Part shown: piece after piece, positions 43,227-51,265 of the stretch | Position numbering within the stretch: the first letter of the stretch is position 1 | Layout of the letters: each line of letters begins with the position of its first letter | Assembly (NCBI RefSeq): GCF_003610535.1 | Contig: NZ_RAPN01000001.1 | Coordinates: forward strand, 3,087,320 to 3,151,319 | DNA length: 64,000 nt | Reading direction: 5' to 3' | From: Mangrovibacterium diazotrophicum | GTDB lineage: Bacteria > Bacteroidota > Bacteroidia > Bacteroidales > Prolixibacteraceae | Notes under the pieces: generated by a model | Seen by the model: the letters and a program-made list of their open reading frames with translations, nothing else | The model's database searches: none | Told to the model about the DNA's origin: nothing | Program-made: the position numbers and the translations under genes

Positions 43227-44576
43227 ATGACGGTTGAAAAAACGCTGACTCGCCAACTCAAACTTCCGGCTTTGTCCGAAAATGCCTTTCTACGTTACTT
43301 GACTTTTTCAGCGCTGTACTTCGCACAGGGAATTCCCATGGGACTCATGTTTTATGCCATCCCGGCGTGGCTGGCTGCGAACGGAAAAACACCAGCCGAA
43401 ATAGGTAGTTTTGTTGCCGCCGTATCGCTTCCGTGGAGTTTCAAAATTTTAGTAGCTCCCTTGATGGACCGCTTTACTTACCTGCCAATGGGACGCCGAC
43501 GGCCCTGGCTCGTGTTTGGACAAGTAGGCATTGTTGCCAGTTTCTTGCTGCTAGCCCCCCTGAGTGATCCACTCGAGCATATCCCGCTGCTCACTGTGGC
43601 CGGTTTTATGGCCAGTCTCGCCAGCATCTTCCAGGATATATCGGTCGACAGTCTCGCCATCGACCTTTTACCGGAAGACCAGCAGGCCCGCGCCAATGGC
43701 TTGATGTGGGGCTCCCAAGCCGTTGGTGTTTCATCGACCGTTGCAATTACCGGCTGGATCATCCAGCATTACAGCTTCCTGGTTGCCATGAACCTGTTTG
43801 GCGCCATTGTGACGGTCATCATGCTGTTCCCGCTGATCTTCCGGGAACGTCCCGGCGAGAAGGTTGCTCCCTGGACCGCCGGACAAACATCGCCCGAAGC
43901 CCAAAAGATTCAACTCTGCAGTTGGAAGGTTATTTTGAAAAGCCTGATCAGAGCATTCACCCTACCGGTAAGCCTGTATATGGGAGTTGCCGTTTTCGTC
44001 TATCGCATGGGAGACGGTTTTATCGGCTCCATTCTACCTGTTTTTACCGTCCAAAAACTGGGATGGACAGATATCGAATACGCACATGTCTTTGCAACAA
44101 CCAAACTGGCGGGAGGTATCCTGGGGATGTTCATCGGCGGAGCCATGATCGACCGCTTCGGCAAAATCAGGATGATGGTGTTATATGCCTTTGCACTCGT
44201 CGCGCTGCTTATGGCCATGTCGCTGCTCTCCCTTTACTGGAGCAACGCAACGTTCATTACCGGTTTCTTCTTCATCTATCATACCCTGAGTACCTTCATC
44301 ACCATCGCTATTTTGGCCGTAGCAATGCAGCTGTCGTGGCGAAGGGTAGCCACCACCCAGTTTACGCTTTACATGACCATTGCCAACCTGGGACTCTCGG
44401 CCGGAGCCTGGATTATGGGCCAGTTGAAAACCTATTTTTCCTGGCAGCATATGTTCATGGCCTACCTGGTGTTTATCGGACTGGTACTGGCCATTATGCC
44501 TTTCCTGAATTTCAAAAAGCACCAGCAACAACTGAACGAACTGGAAGAGAAACAACGGCAAATTCAGGACAGTTAA
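43227..44576 (+). CDS. MFS transporter, AmpG/PAT-like
   Basis: 449 residues, about 12 membrane helices. The start LRYLTFSALYFAQGIPMGLMFYAIPAWLAANGKTPAEIGSFVAAVSLPWSFKILVAPLMDRF is the AmpG/acetyl-CoA-transporter (PAT) subgroup signature, with the A-like loop MGRRRPWL. AmpG imports muropeptides for cell-wall recycling; this subgroup also carries other solutes, so the substrate is open. The ATG at 43227 is used; an upstream TTG at 43221 is unlikely. No AmpD/NagZ neighbour. Followed after 29 bases by a DUF6090 gene. Confidence 0.82.
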   Translation: MTVEKTLTRQLKLPALSENAFLRYLTFSALYFAQGIPMGLMFYAIPAWLAANGKTPAEIGSFVAAVSLPWSFKILVAPLMDRFTYLPMGRRRPWLVFGQVGIVASFLLLAPLSDPLEHIPLLTVAGFMASLASIFQDISVDSLAIDLLPEDQQARANGLMWGSQAVGVSSTVAITGWIIQHYSFLVAMNLFGAIVTVIMLFPLIFRERPGEKVAPWTAGQTSPEAQKIQLCSWKVILKSLIRAFTLPVSLYMGVAVFVYRMGDGFIGSILPVFTVQKLGWTDIEYAHVFATTKLAGGILGMFIGGAMIDRFGKIRMMVLYAFALVALLMAMSLLSLYWSNATFITGFFFIYHTLSTFITIAILAVAMQLSWRRVATTQFTLYMTIANLGLSAGAWIMGQLKTYFSWQHMFMAYLVFIGLVLAIMPFLNFKKHQQQLNELEEKQRQIQDS

Positions 44577-44605
44577 ATCGAATTTGAATTAAATCCAACC
44601 AATAT

Positions 44606-45646
44606 ATGCTCCATTTCTTCCCAAAAATCCGCTACCAATTGGCATCCGAAAATAGGGTGGCCAAATACTTGCGTTATGCCATTGGTGAAATACTGCTGGT
44701 CGTAATCGGGATTTTGATTGCCGTCCAGATTAATAACTGGAATGAAAACCGAAAGAAAAACCAATCAGTGGAACAACTCATCACCGTATTAACCAAAGAT
44801 CTCGAATTTAATATTGTCCATTCATCCGAGCTTATTGAGTGGTCCTACGAAAGGGACTCGATTTTCCAACTGATTACAACTAAAAAGGTCACGCGCGAAA
44901 TGCTCATTAAAAACCCGAATTTGATTATTAAAGGAGGATCAGCGACAAGGCGTTACCCGGATGAGAACCTGAACGACATATTGGCTGGAGAAAACTACAT
45001 TCCGGAGCGCTATAGCGGTTTGGTTCCGGACCTAAAAGAGTTGAAAGTCCTTCTGGAGTCTCAGAAAAAGTGGGAAACCGCAGTCCTTGAATTCAATGAA
45101 AACTGGGCAAAATATCAAAACGACAATCTGCCCTGGCTACATCAAACCGATCCGGCATCGAAAGAAGCAAAACTGGATTATTACCTCAACGATCCCTACT
45201 ATATCAACCGCTTGTATTGGTACGCCACGCTCCAGTTTGACGAAAACACCTACGATGCCACGAAAATAAGCTCATTATCTGTTGCCTTGTTATGGTTGAT
45301 TAATGCGGTGAAAGTCAACCCGGACAAGATTGACTTTATGACATTTATGAAACAGCATGGTTTTGTTCCTTTTGAGGAAAAAGACAGCAACGCAAGTTTC
45401 GATTCGCTTGAATATCGCACGCAGTTTCGCATGAGCTTCCCGATATACAATAACCTTGGCAGCGCGGTAACCTTAAAAAGAACCAGTGCCGATGATGGCG
45501 AAACAACAACCTACACCCTTCCCGACAGTCCTGAATTTTACTTTTTCCCAAACCTCAACCATGGCGATATTTGGGAATACAGCGATAAAAACGGGAACGT
45601 TCGGAAATACAGAAGCACCCGAAACGGCTATTTAATCATTCAATAA
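44606..45646 (+). CDS. DUF6090 family protein, copy 1
   Basis: 346 residues. The N-terminus MLHFFPKIRYQLASENRVAKYLRYAIGEILLVVIGILIAVQINNWNENRKKNQ is the family hallmark: a basic segment, then one membrane helix (about 27-45). The rest is a helical soluble domain that is poorly conserved. It shares the first 50 residues closely with the next gene, but the soluble parts differ in length and sequence. The C-terminal beta-like tail (SPEFYFFPNLNHGDIWEYSDKNG) is specific to this copy. Function unknown. Confidence 0.8.
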   Translation: MLHFFPKIRYQLASENRVAKYLRYAIGEILLVVIGILIAVQINNWNENRKKNQSVEQLITVLTKDLEFNIVHSSELIEWSYERDSIFQLITTKKVTREMLIKNPNLIIKGGSATRRYPDENLNDILAGENYIPERYSGLVPDLKELKVLLESQKKWETAVLEFNENWAKYQNDNLPWLHQTDPASKEAKLDYYLNDPYYINRLYWYATLQFDENTYDATKISSLSVALLWLINAVKVNPDKIDFMTFMKQHGFVPFEEKDSNASFDSLEYRTQFRMSFPIYNNLGSAVTLKRTSADDGETTTYTLPDSPEFYFFPNLNHGDIWEYSDKNGNVRKYRSTRNGYLIIQ

Positions 45647-45656
45647 AAATTATACG

Positions 45657-46412
45657 ATGCTCCGCTTTTTCTCAACAATCCGCTACAAACTCGCTGCCGA
45701 AAACCGGGTGGGCAAATACCTGCGCTATGCCGTTGGCGAAATACTGCTGGTCGTAATCGGCATCTTGATTGCCCTGCAAGTGAACAACTGGAACAATTCG
45801 AATAACGACCACAAGCGGATGAAAATAGCACTCAAAGCTATTAGCAACGACCTGGTGAAAGACAGTTTGTTTTTAACCCGCTATTTCGCAGTCAACTCAA
45901 CAGAACAGCTGGCATTGAATAATCAATTTCGGGACAGGGTATTGAGCGAACAAGCAAACCTGGATACCCTGGTAAAAATTGCAGCACACGAATTCAGTTA
46001 TACCTGGATGCCGATTCCCAAGTTCAATACGGATACCTACGAAAGTTTAAAATCTACCGGACTCATTGAAAAGGTTCCGGACTCTCTAAAAGTCGCACTG
46101 TCCAAACTTTACAACGAAGAGAACTTTTCGAATAAGATTTTTGAAGATCTAAACAATCAATACCGGGAACGTCTGGCTGAATTTCAGAAAACATACCCGA
46201 TCGTTTTTGGACATAAAACTCACCAGGCTTATATCACCGACCTATCCTGGGAAAATGTTGATCCCCTCCATTTCAATCCCCGATTTTTTGGCATTATAAG
46301 CACCCGGCATATCCTATACAAAACCTATACGCAGCAAATTCAAATCCTACTGACACACATCAGGAACACACTTCGTTTGTTAGACGAGTTTAACCACGAT
46401 AAAAGCACCTGA
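45657..46412 (+). CDS. DUF6090 family protein, copy 2
   Basis: 251 residues, starting MLRFFSTIRYKLAAENRVGKYLRYAVGEILLVVIGILIALQVNNWNNSNND, with one membrane helix at about 27-45. The remaining helical part is shorter than in copy 1. Ten bases separate the genes, so they are one operon and a tandem duplication that has diverged beyond the membrane anchor. Role unknown; the Bacteroidetes family often occurs in multiple tandem copies. Confidence 0.82.
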   Translation: MLRFFSTIRYKLAAENRVGKYLRYAVGEILLVVIGILIALQVNNWNNSNNDHKRMKIALKAISNDLVKDSLFLTRYFAVNSTEQLALNNQFRDRVLSEQANLDTLVKIAAHEFSYTWMPIPKFNTDTYESLKSTGLIEKVPDSLKVALSKLYNEENFSNKIFEDLNNQYRERLAEFQKTYPIVFGHKTHQAYITDLSWENVDPLHFNPRFFGIISTRHILYKTYTQQIQILLTHIRNTLRLLDEFNHDKST

Positions 46413-46499
46413 GGTTAAGGACGAACACAGGGATTTCAATCGCATTAAGGTGAACAACCGGAACGAAACCAAAGTATAACACGCAAAACCCGCGATAAC

Positions 46500-48326
46500 A
46501 TGAAACAACCTATCCTTCTACTGACACTGCTCCTTAGTACTATTGTGGGCTACAGCCAGGAAATCAAGTTTCTGGAATATTCCTATTCCGAATTCTTCAG
46601 GCTCATTCAGGAAGAGCAGGACTCCGTTTTCGTGTTTGAAAATGCCATCGTCACCTTCAACCCTGCAACCGACGAGGAATTTAAAGGCTTCTTTAAACAA
46701 CGCGATTCGATCTTTCAATCTGAATCTTTTCCTGAAAAAGTCGTCGATAAAGAAATTCAGCTTCAAAATGTCATTTTCAAAAGCCGGATTATTGAAAGTC
46801 AGAAATACAAGGGCGAAAAAGTTACTGTTACTGAAGGCGCTTTTATTCACTTTCATTTTTTAAAAGCGGTCAGCCTGGTTGATGTTTACGCCTTTAATTG
46901 TTTTAATTCGAAATTCGAAAACAGTTTTTACTACGAGAACAAAGAAATCTGTTCGACTGACCAGTCGCTGATTGCCGGAATTTCGAACTCAAACTATTTC
47001 GCCTCCAACGAATTTAAAAATGCATTCTTCCGGTTTAATTGTGAGTCGGAAAATATTATCGTTTTCAATAACAAATTCGATATTGACAATAATAACCGGC
47101 GCTTCAGTCTGAATTTTATCGTCAACAACAACAGACTTACATCTTTTGGTAAAAACAGGATCAACGGTTCGCGATTGGTATACTTGAGCCAGAACAACTG
47201 CCAATGGGTCGATTTTCGGGATAATAACTTCAATACAACGACTCAAATCTCCATCAGCAATATGCATGGGCTAAACCGTTTAATTGTCAAATCCAACACG
47301 TTTGAAAAACCCGTCATATTTGACATCGACAAATTTTACCCGGTAAAATACAGCGTTGAATGGAAACAGTTTGATAATGAGTTGATCGCTGATATGGGAC
47401 TTGGCCCTTATTTGGCGAAAATTGCTTACGAAAAAAACATCCAATTCAACCCTTTTGACGATCAGTATCTCAAACAATATATTGACTCAATCCGGATTGC
47501 CGATGAAGATGCCTATACCGGGGAGATGGGCTTTCGGGGATTTTTCTACAATCATTACAAATCGATTTTTGATAACGAAAACGCCAACGCGGTCTATGTT
47601 AATTTGAAAAACCTGGAAACGAAAAGGCTGGCATATCTTTATAAAAACAATCCTACGTTCGACACTTTCTTCACCTGGAAGATTAACCAGTTTCTGAAGG
47701 TGTTTTCTGCCTACGGAACCAAACCATCTCGCGCCATCATTTTTTCGTTATACGTCATCCTCATTTTTGCCCTCTTCTACCTGTTCTTTCCCAACAGTTG
47801 GGACAGCCACGGAAAGCATCGTATCATTCACCGCTATAGCTTTTTCCTGAAGTATCTGCGACGCAACCAGGGCATCCATGAAGTGTATCTCGAGGAAAAG
47901 CAGCCTGAGTTACTGGGCTACGAACATTTCAGGCAGATGATTGAGGAATCGGAATATGAAGTTCCCCGCTTTTTCAGGGCTACAGCCTTGCCGCTCTACA
48001 AATGGTCGTTGTCAGGCACAAAGTTGACTGCGGCTGTACTTAGCAGAGTCGACGTCATGAAAGGAACCTGGCAGGAAGTGCCACCTGCTCACCGCTGGTG
48101 GAAAGGCCTACTGCTAATAGGCGCCTTTTTAATGGCGCTGGCTTGGGACGTTATTATCAAAATTTTGAACGCACTGATGCTCTCGATCAACACCTTTACC
48201 ACCCTTGGTTTTGGCGAAATCCCCATTAAAGGTCTTCCTCGCTACCTGGCCATTGTGCAGGGTTTCATCGGCTGGTTTATGCTGACCATTTTCTCCGTTT
48301 CTCTGATTTCTCAACTTTTAAATTAA
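46500..48326 (+). CDS. Exported beta-rich domain fused to an ion-channel-like membrane domain
   Basis: 608 residues. A signal peptide (about 1-20, ending GYSQE) leads an exported domain of about 380 residues with repeated short N/F-rich beta strands (FKNAFFRFNCESENIIVFNNKFD ... FRDNNFNTTTQISISNMHGLNRLIVKSNTF), suggestive of a pentapeptide- or beta-helix-like fold. Membrane helices follow at about 410-432 and 540-560, a pore loop with TLGFGEIP at about 567-574, and a last helix to the C-terminus. TLGFGE resembles the K+-channel selectivity filter TxGYGD/TxGFGD, but ends in Glu. It is probably a two- or three-helix ion channel with a periplasmic sensor. Regulation unknown. Confidence 0.65.
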   Translation: MKQPILLLTLLLSTIVGYSQEIKFLEYSYSEFFRLIQEEQDSVFVFENAIVTFNPATDEEFKGFFKQRDSIFQSESFPEKVVDKEIQLQNVIFKSRIIESQKYKGEKVTVTEGAFIHFHFLKAVSLVDVYAFNCFNSKFENSFYYENKEICSTDQSLIAGISNSNYFASNEFKNAFFRFNCESENIIVFNNKFDIDNNNRRFSLNFIVNNNRLTSFGKNRINGSRLVYLSQNNCQWVDFRDNNFNTTTQISISNMHGLNRLIVKSNTFEKPVIFDIDKFYPVKYSVEWKQFDNELIADMGLGPYLAKIAYEKNIQFNPFDDQYLKQYIDSIRIADEDAYTGEMGFRGFFYNHYKSIFDNENANAVYVNLKNLETKRLAYLYKNNPTFDTFFTWKINQFLKVFSAYGTKPSRAIIFSLYVILIFALFYLFFPNSWDSHGKHRIIHRYSFFLKYLRRNQGIHEVYLEEKQPELLGYEHFRQMIEESEYEVPRFFRATALPLYKWSLSGTKLTAAVLSRVDVMKGTWQEVPPAHRWWKGLLLIGAFLMALAWDVIIKILNALMLSINTFTTLGFGEIPIKGLPRYLAIVQGFIGWFMLTIFSVSLISQLLN

Positions 48327-48377
48327 TGGCAGACCTTATTCCATTTGAAAGATGACACGGCACCGTCGGTGCTTAAT

Positions 48378-48412
48378 AACTTTTGCCGTTTAACTTCTGC
48401 CTTTTGCCTTCC
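48378..48412. repeat. Heptanucleotide-periodic tract
   Basis: In-phase 7-mers AACTTTT, GCCGTTT, AACTTCT, GCCTTTT, GCCTTCC, directly after a GCACCGTCGGTGC palindrome (about 48360-48372). Non-coding, before radA. Confidence 0.5.
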
Positions 48413-48454
48413 TTTAATTACTTTTATTCTCCGAATACAAACAGCATCCAAGGA

Positions 48455-49816
48455 ATGGCTAAAATAAAAACGGTTTATACCTGTCAGAACTGCGGCAACA
48501 CCTCGCCCAAATGGGTGGGCCGCTGCACCAATTGCAGCGAATGGAACACCTACGTTGAAGAGGTGGAAGTGAAGCAAACGCAATCGCCTCTTCCCTCACG
48601 CTCGGCAAGTGGCGCCCAACCGCAACGGCTTTCGGAAGTTGGTGCCGGACAGGTAGAACGCATCGACACGCGCAACAGCGAGCTGAACCGCACCCTTGGT
48701 GGCGGACTGGTTCCGGGATCGCTGGTTTTAGTTGGCGGTGAACCGGGCATCGGTAAATCGACGCTAGTGTTACAGGTGGCACTCGACCTCACCGGCCGCA
48801 AAATTCTGTATGTTTCGGGTGAAGAAAGCATTCAACAGATTAAGATCCGTGCCAACCGTCTGAAGCGCGAAAACGAGAACTGCTATTTCCTGAGTGAAAC
48901 ATCGCTGGAAAACATCCTGACACATTGCGAACACATGGAGCCGGAATTGCTCGTGGTCGACTCCATCCAAACCGTGGCCACTTCTTATATTGAATCGTCG
49001 CCCGGCTCAGTGTCACAAATCCGCGAGTGCACCAACGGCATTCTCAAGTTTGCCAAGGAGCGCCGCATCCCGGTTATTCTCATCGGGCACATTACCAAGG
49101 AAGGCAGCCTTGCCGGCCCCAAGGTACTGGAGCACATGGTCGACACGGTGCTGCAGTTCGAAGGCGAAAACCAATACATGTACCGGATCCTGCGCTCCAT
49201 TAAGAACCGCTTTGGCTCTACCTCGGAGTTGGGTATCTTCGAGATGAATAACACCGGCATGCGCGAAGTGAGCAACCCATCGGAGCTGCTCATCAACCGC
49301 GACGACGAAGGCTTAAGCGGAACAGCCATTGCCTGCGCTATCGAGGGAAACCGCCCGCTGCTGATCGAGATCCAGTCGCTGGTGAGCACAGCAGCCTACG
49401 GAACTCCGCAACGCTCCTCTACAGGCTTCGACCTGCGCCGCCTCAACATGTTGCTGGCTGTTTTGGAAAAACGCGCCGGCTTTAAGCTGGCAGCCAAAGA
49501 CGTCTTCCTCAACATTGCCGGGGGCATCAAGGTCGACGATCCTGCTATCGACCTGGCCGTGATCTCGGCTGTACTTTCGTCCAACTTCGATCTATCCATC
49601 AGTAAGTCGCAGTGCTTTGCCGGAGAAGTTGGCCTTTCAGGCGAAATCCGCGCCGTAAACCGCCTGGAGCAACGCATCGCTGAAGCCGAAAAGCTAGGCA
49701 TGAAAAAAATCTTTGTTCCGGCCAACGGCAAAGCCCTCAACTTCAGCAAATACAAAATTGAGATTGATCCCGTTTCAAGGGTCGATGAGTTTTTCAGGAA
49801 AGTGTTTCGGAAATAG
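48455..49816 (+). CDS. radA: DNA repair protein RadA
   Basis: A RecA-like ATPase/helicase that promotes branch migration in homologous recombination. The N-terminal C4 zinc finger is CQNCGNTSPKWVGRCTNC (about 11-28). Walker A is GGEPGIGKST, followed by the RadA-specific KNRFGSTSELGIFEM motif. The C-terminal Lon-protease-like domain ends in DEFFRKVFRK. 453 residues. The start at 48455 is the conserved MAKIKTVYTC; the frame extends 24 codons upstream, but that part is not conserved. Its stop overlaps the start of a heptad tract. Confidence 0.96.
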   Translation: MAKIKTVYTCQNCGNTSPKWVGRCTNCSEWNTYVEEVEVKQTQSPLPSRSASGAQPQRLSEVGAGQVERIDTRNSELNRTLGGGLVPGSLVLVGGEPGIGKSTLVLQVALDLTGRKILYVSGEESIQQIKIRANRLKRENENCYFLSETSLENILTHCEHMEPELLVVDSIQTVATSYIESSPGSVSQIRECTNGILKFAKERRIPVILIGHITKEGSLAGPKVLEHMVDTVLQFEGENQYMYRILRSIKNRFGSTSELGIFEMNNTGMREVSNPSELLINRDDEGLSGTAIACAIEGNRPLLIEIQSLVSTAAYGTPQRSSTGFDLRRLNMLLAVLEKRAGFKLAAKDVFLNIAGGIKVDDPAIDLAVISAVLSSNFDLSISKSQCFAGEVGLSGEIRAVNRLEQRIAEAEKLGMKKIFVPANGKALNFSKYKIEIDPVSRVDEFFRKVFRK

Positions 49817-49863
49817 TTGTTAGTCGAGAGTAGTGAGACACGAGTAATGAGTAATAAGAAGTC
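49815..49863. repeat. Heptanucleotide-periodic tract at the radA stop
   Basis: Seven in-phase 7-mers starting AG: AGTTGTT, AGTCGAG, AGTAGTG, AGACACG, AGTAATG, AGTAATA, AGAAGTC. They begin within the stop codon of radA. 49864-50120, the rest of the region, holds only a presumed promoter for the efflux operon that I could not place. Confidence 0.55.
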
Positions 49864-50120
49864 ACTGGAAAACTTTGTGCAAACGGGCGAGAAAGTTGTT
49901 CAATTAAAATGAAATCATTCGATGCGGTGGGTCGGATACAATGTCCCCATTAAACGAAACCCAAACGTTGCCCGGGACGGAAGCTTTAATAAAAATCCTT
50001 TTCGCTAATTAATACACTGAAATTGAACATTCTATTACTCTAATTTAACAGCAAACAACCTGCTAGTTTGGATGAATTGTCTTAAATTAATAGATCAAAA
50101 CATACCAAACTCCTTGTAAC

Positions 50121-51263
50121 ATGAAAAAAACCCTGGCGCTGTTAATCCTAACAGGTTTATTTTCGGCTTGCTCCTCCCCTAAACCACAGCAAGCAACACC
50201 AAGCTACCCGGTAGTCGAAGTCAAAACGGAAAACATCCCCATCGTCAAAGAATTTGTGGGGCAGACCTACGGCTTGTTCGATATTGCGATTCGAGCCCGC
50301 GTTGATGGCTACCTCGAAAATCTTCACTTTAAAGAAGGTGGACGCGTAAAAAAAGGACAACTGTTGTACACCATCGACCCGGCGCCATTTGATGCGAAAG
50401 TGGCCGAAGCAATGAGTAAGGTCGCTGAAGCCAAAACCCGCGTTGTTCAGGCCAAAAGCGACTACCAACGCTACAAGCCCCTGTCGGAGACCAATGCGGT
50501 GAGCCAAAGCGACTACGACGCCGCCGTGGCAAATCTTGGAGCCGCCGAAGCAGCATTGGAAGCCTCCAATGCATCGCTCGACTATGCAAAAATCCAGCAA
50601 AGCTACACACGTATTTTTGCCCCGATCTCGGGTATTATCGGACGTTCTGAAGCCCGCGAATCCGACTATGTCGGCATGGCTCCCAACCCGGTTGTGCTGA
50701 ATACCATTTCCCGGATCGACACTATCCTGGTACGTTTCTCTTTGTCGGAGCTGGAATACCTGGAGTTTATCAAATACGCCAAGTCTAAAAATGCCGTTGC
50801 CAACCCTCAAAAACGGGATGCCGATATTGAGTTGATCTTTGCTGATGGTTCTGTTCATCCCTATCCCGGCAAACTCGATTTTGTAGACCGTAACATCGAC
50901 CCGACCACCGGTACGTTGATGCTTCAGGCTTCTTTTCCAAATCCGGAAAGTACGGTGCGCCCCGGGCAGTTTGCCAAGCTACGAGGAACAGTCGATATTG
51001 AAAACGACGCCATCCTTATTCCTCAAAAATGTGTGCAGGAAATCCAGGGACAATACAATGTGTTTGTTGTCAACAATGAAAACAAAATCGAATTTCGGGA
51101 AGTAACAGTTGCCCAAACAATAGAAGATATGTGGGTGATTTCATCCGGATTGAAAGCCGGCGAAAAAATCATTTTGGAAGGGCTCAACAGTGTCCGAACC
51201 GGGATGACTATTCAACCTGACCTCACTCAGTTCAAATCAGTCAGAACTACGAAAGCACAATAA
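50121..51263 (+). CDS. RND efflux periplasmic adaptor (MFP) lipoprotein
   Basis: 380 residues. A lipoprotein signal ends SAC (Cys about 14-15). The barrel-sandwich hybrid halves flank a coiled coil: VDGYLENLHFKEGGRVKKGQLLYTIDPAPFDAKVAEA, then KSDYQRYKPLSETNAVSQSDYDAAVANLGAAEAALEASNASLDYAKIQQSYTRIFAPISGIIG. DDAFVDRNIDPTTGTL-like and RPGQFAKLRG elements mark the beta-barrel domain. It bridges the RND pump and the outer-membrane channel. First gene of the three-gene operon; 2 bases precede the pump gene. Confidence 0.92.
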   Translation: MKKTLALLILTGLFSACSSPKPQQATPSYPVVEVKTENIPIVKEFVGQTYGLFDIAIRARVDGYLENLHFKEGGRVKKGQLLYTIDPAPFDAKVAEAMSKVAEAKTRVVQAKSDYQRYKPLSETNAVSQSDYDAAVANLGAAEAALEASNASLDYAKIQQSYTRIFAPISGIIGRSEARESDYVGMAPNPVVLNTISRIDTILVRFSLSELEYLEFIKYAKSKNAVANPQKRDADIELIFADGSVHPYPGKLDFVDRNIDPTTGTLMLQASFPNPESTVRPGQFAKLRGTVDIENDAILIPQKCVQEIQGQYNVFVVNNENKIEFREVTVAQTIEDMWVISSGLKAGEKIILEGLNSVRTGMTIQPDLTQFKSVRTTKAQ

Positions 51264-51265
51264 CT

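Noticed and set aside
43706-44587. 293-codon plus-strand frame within the MFS transporter
   Set aside because: Shifted frame of a clear transporter gene; composition rich in Arg, His and Pro.
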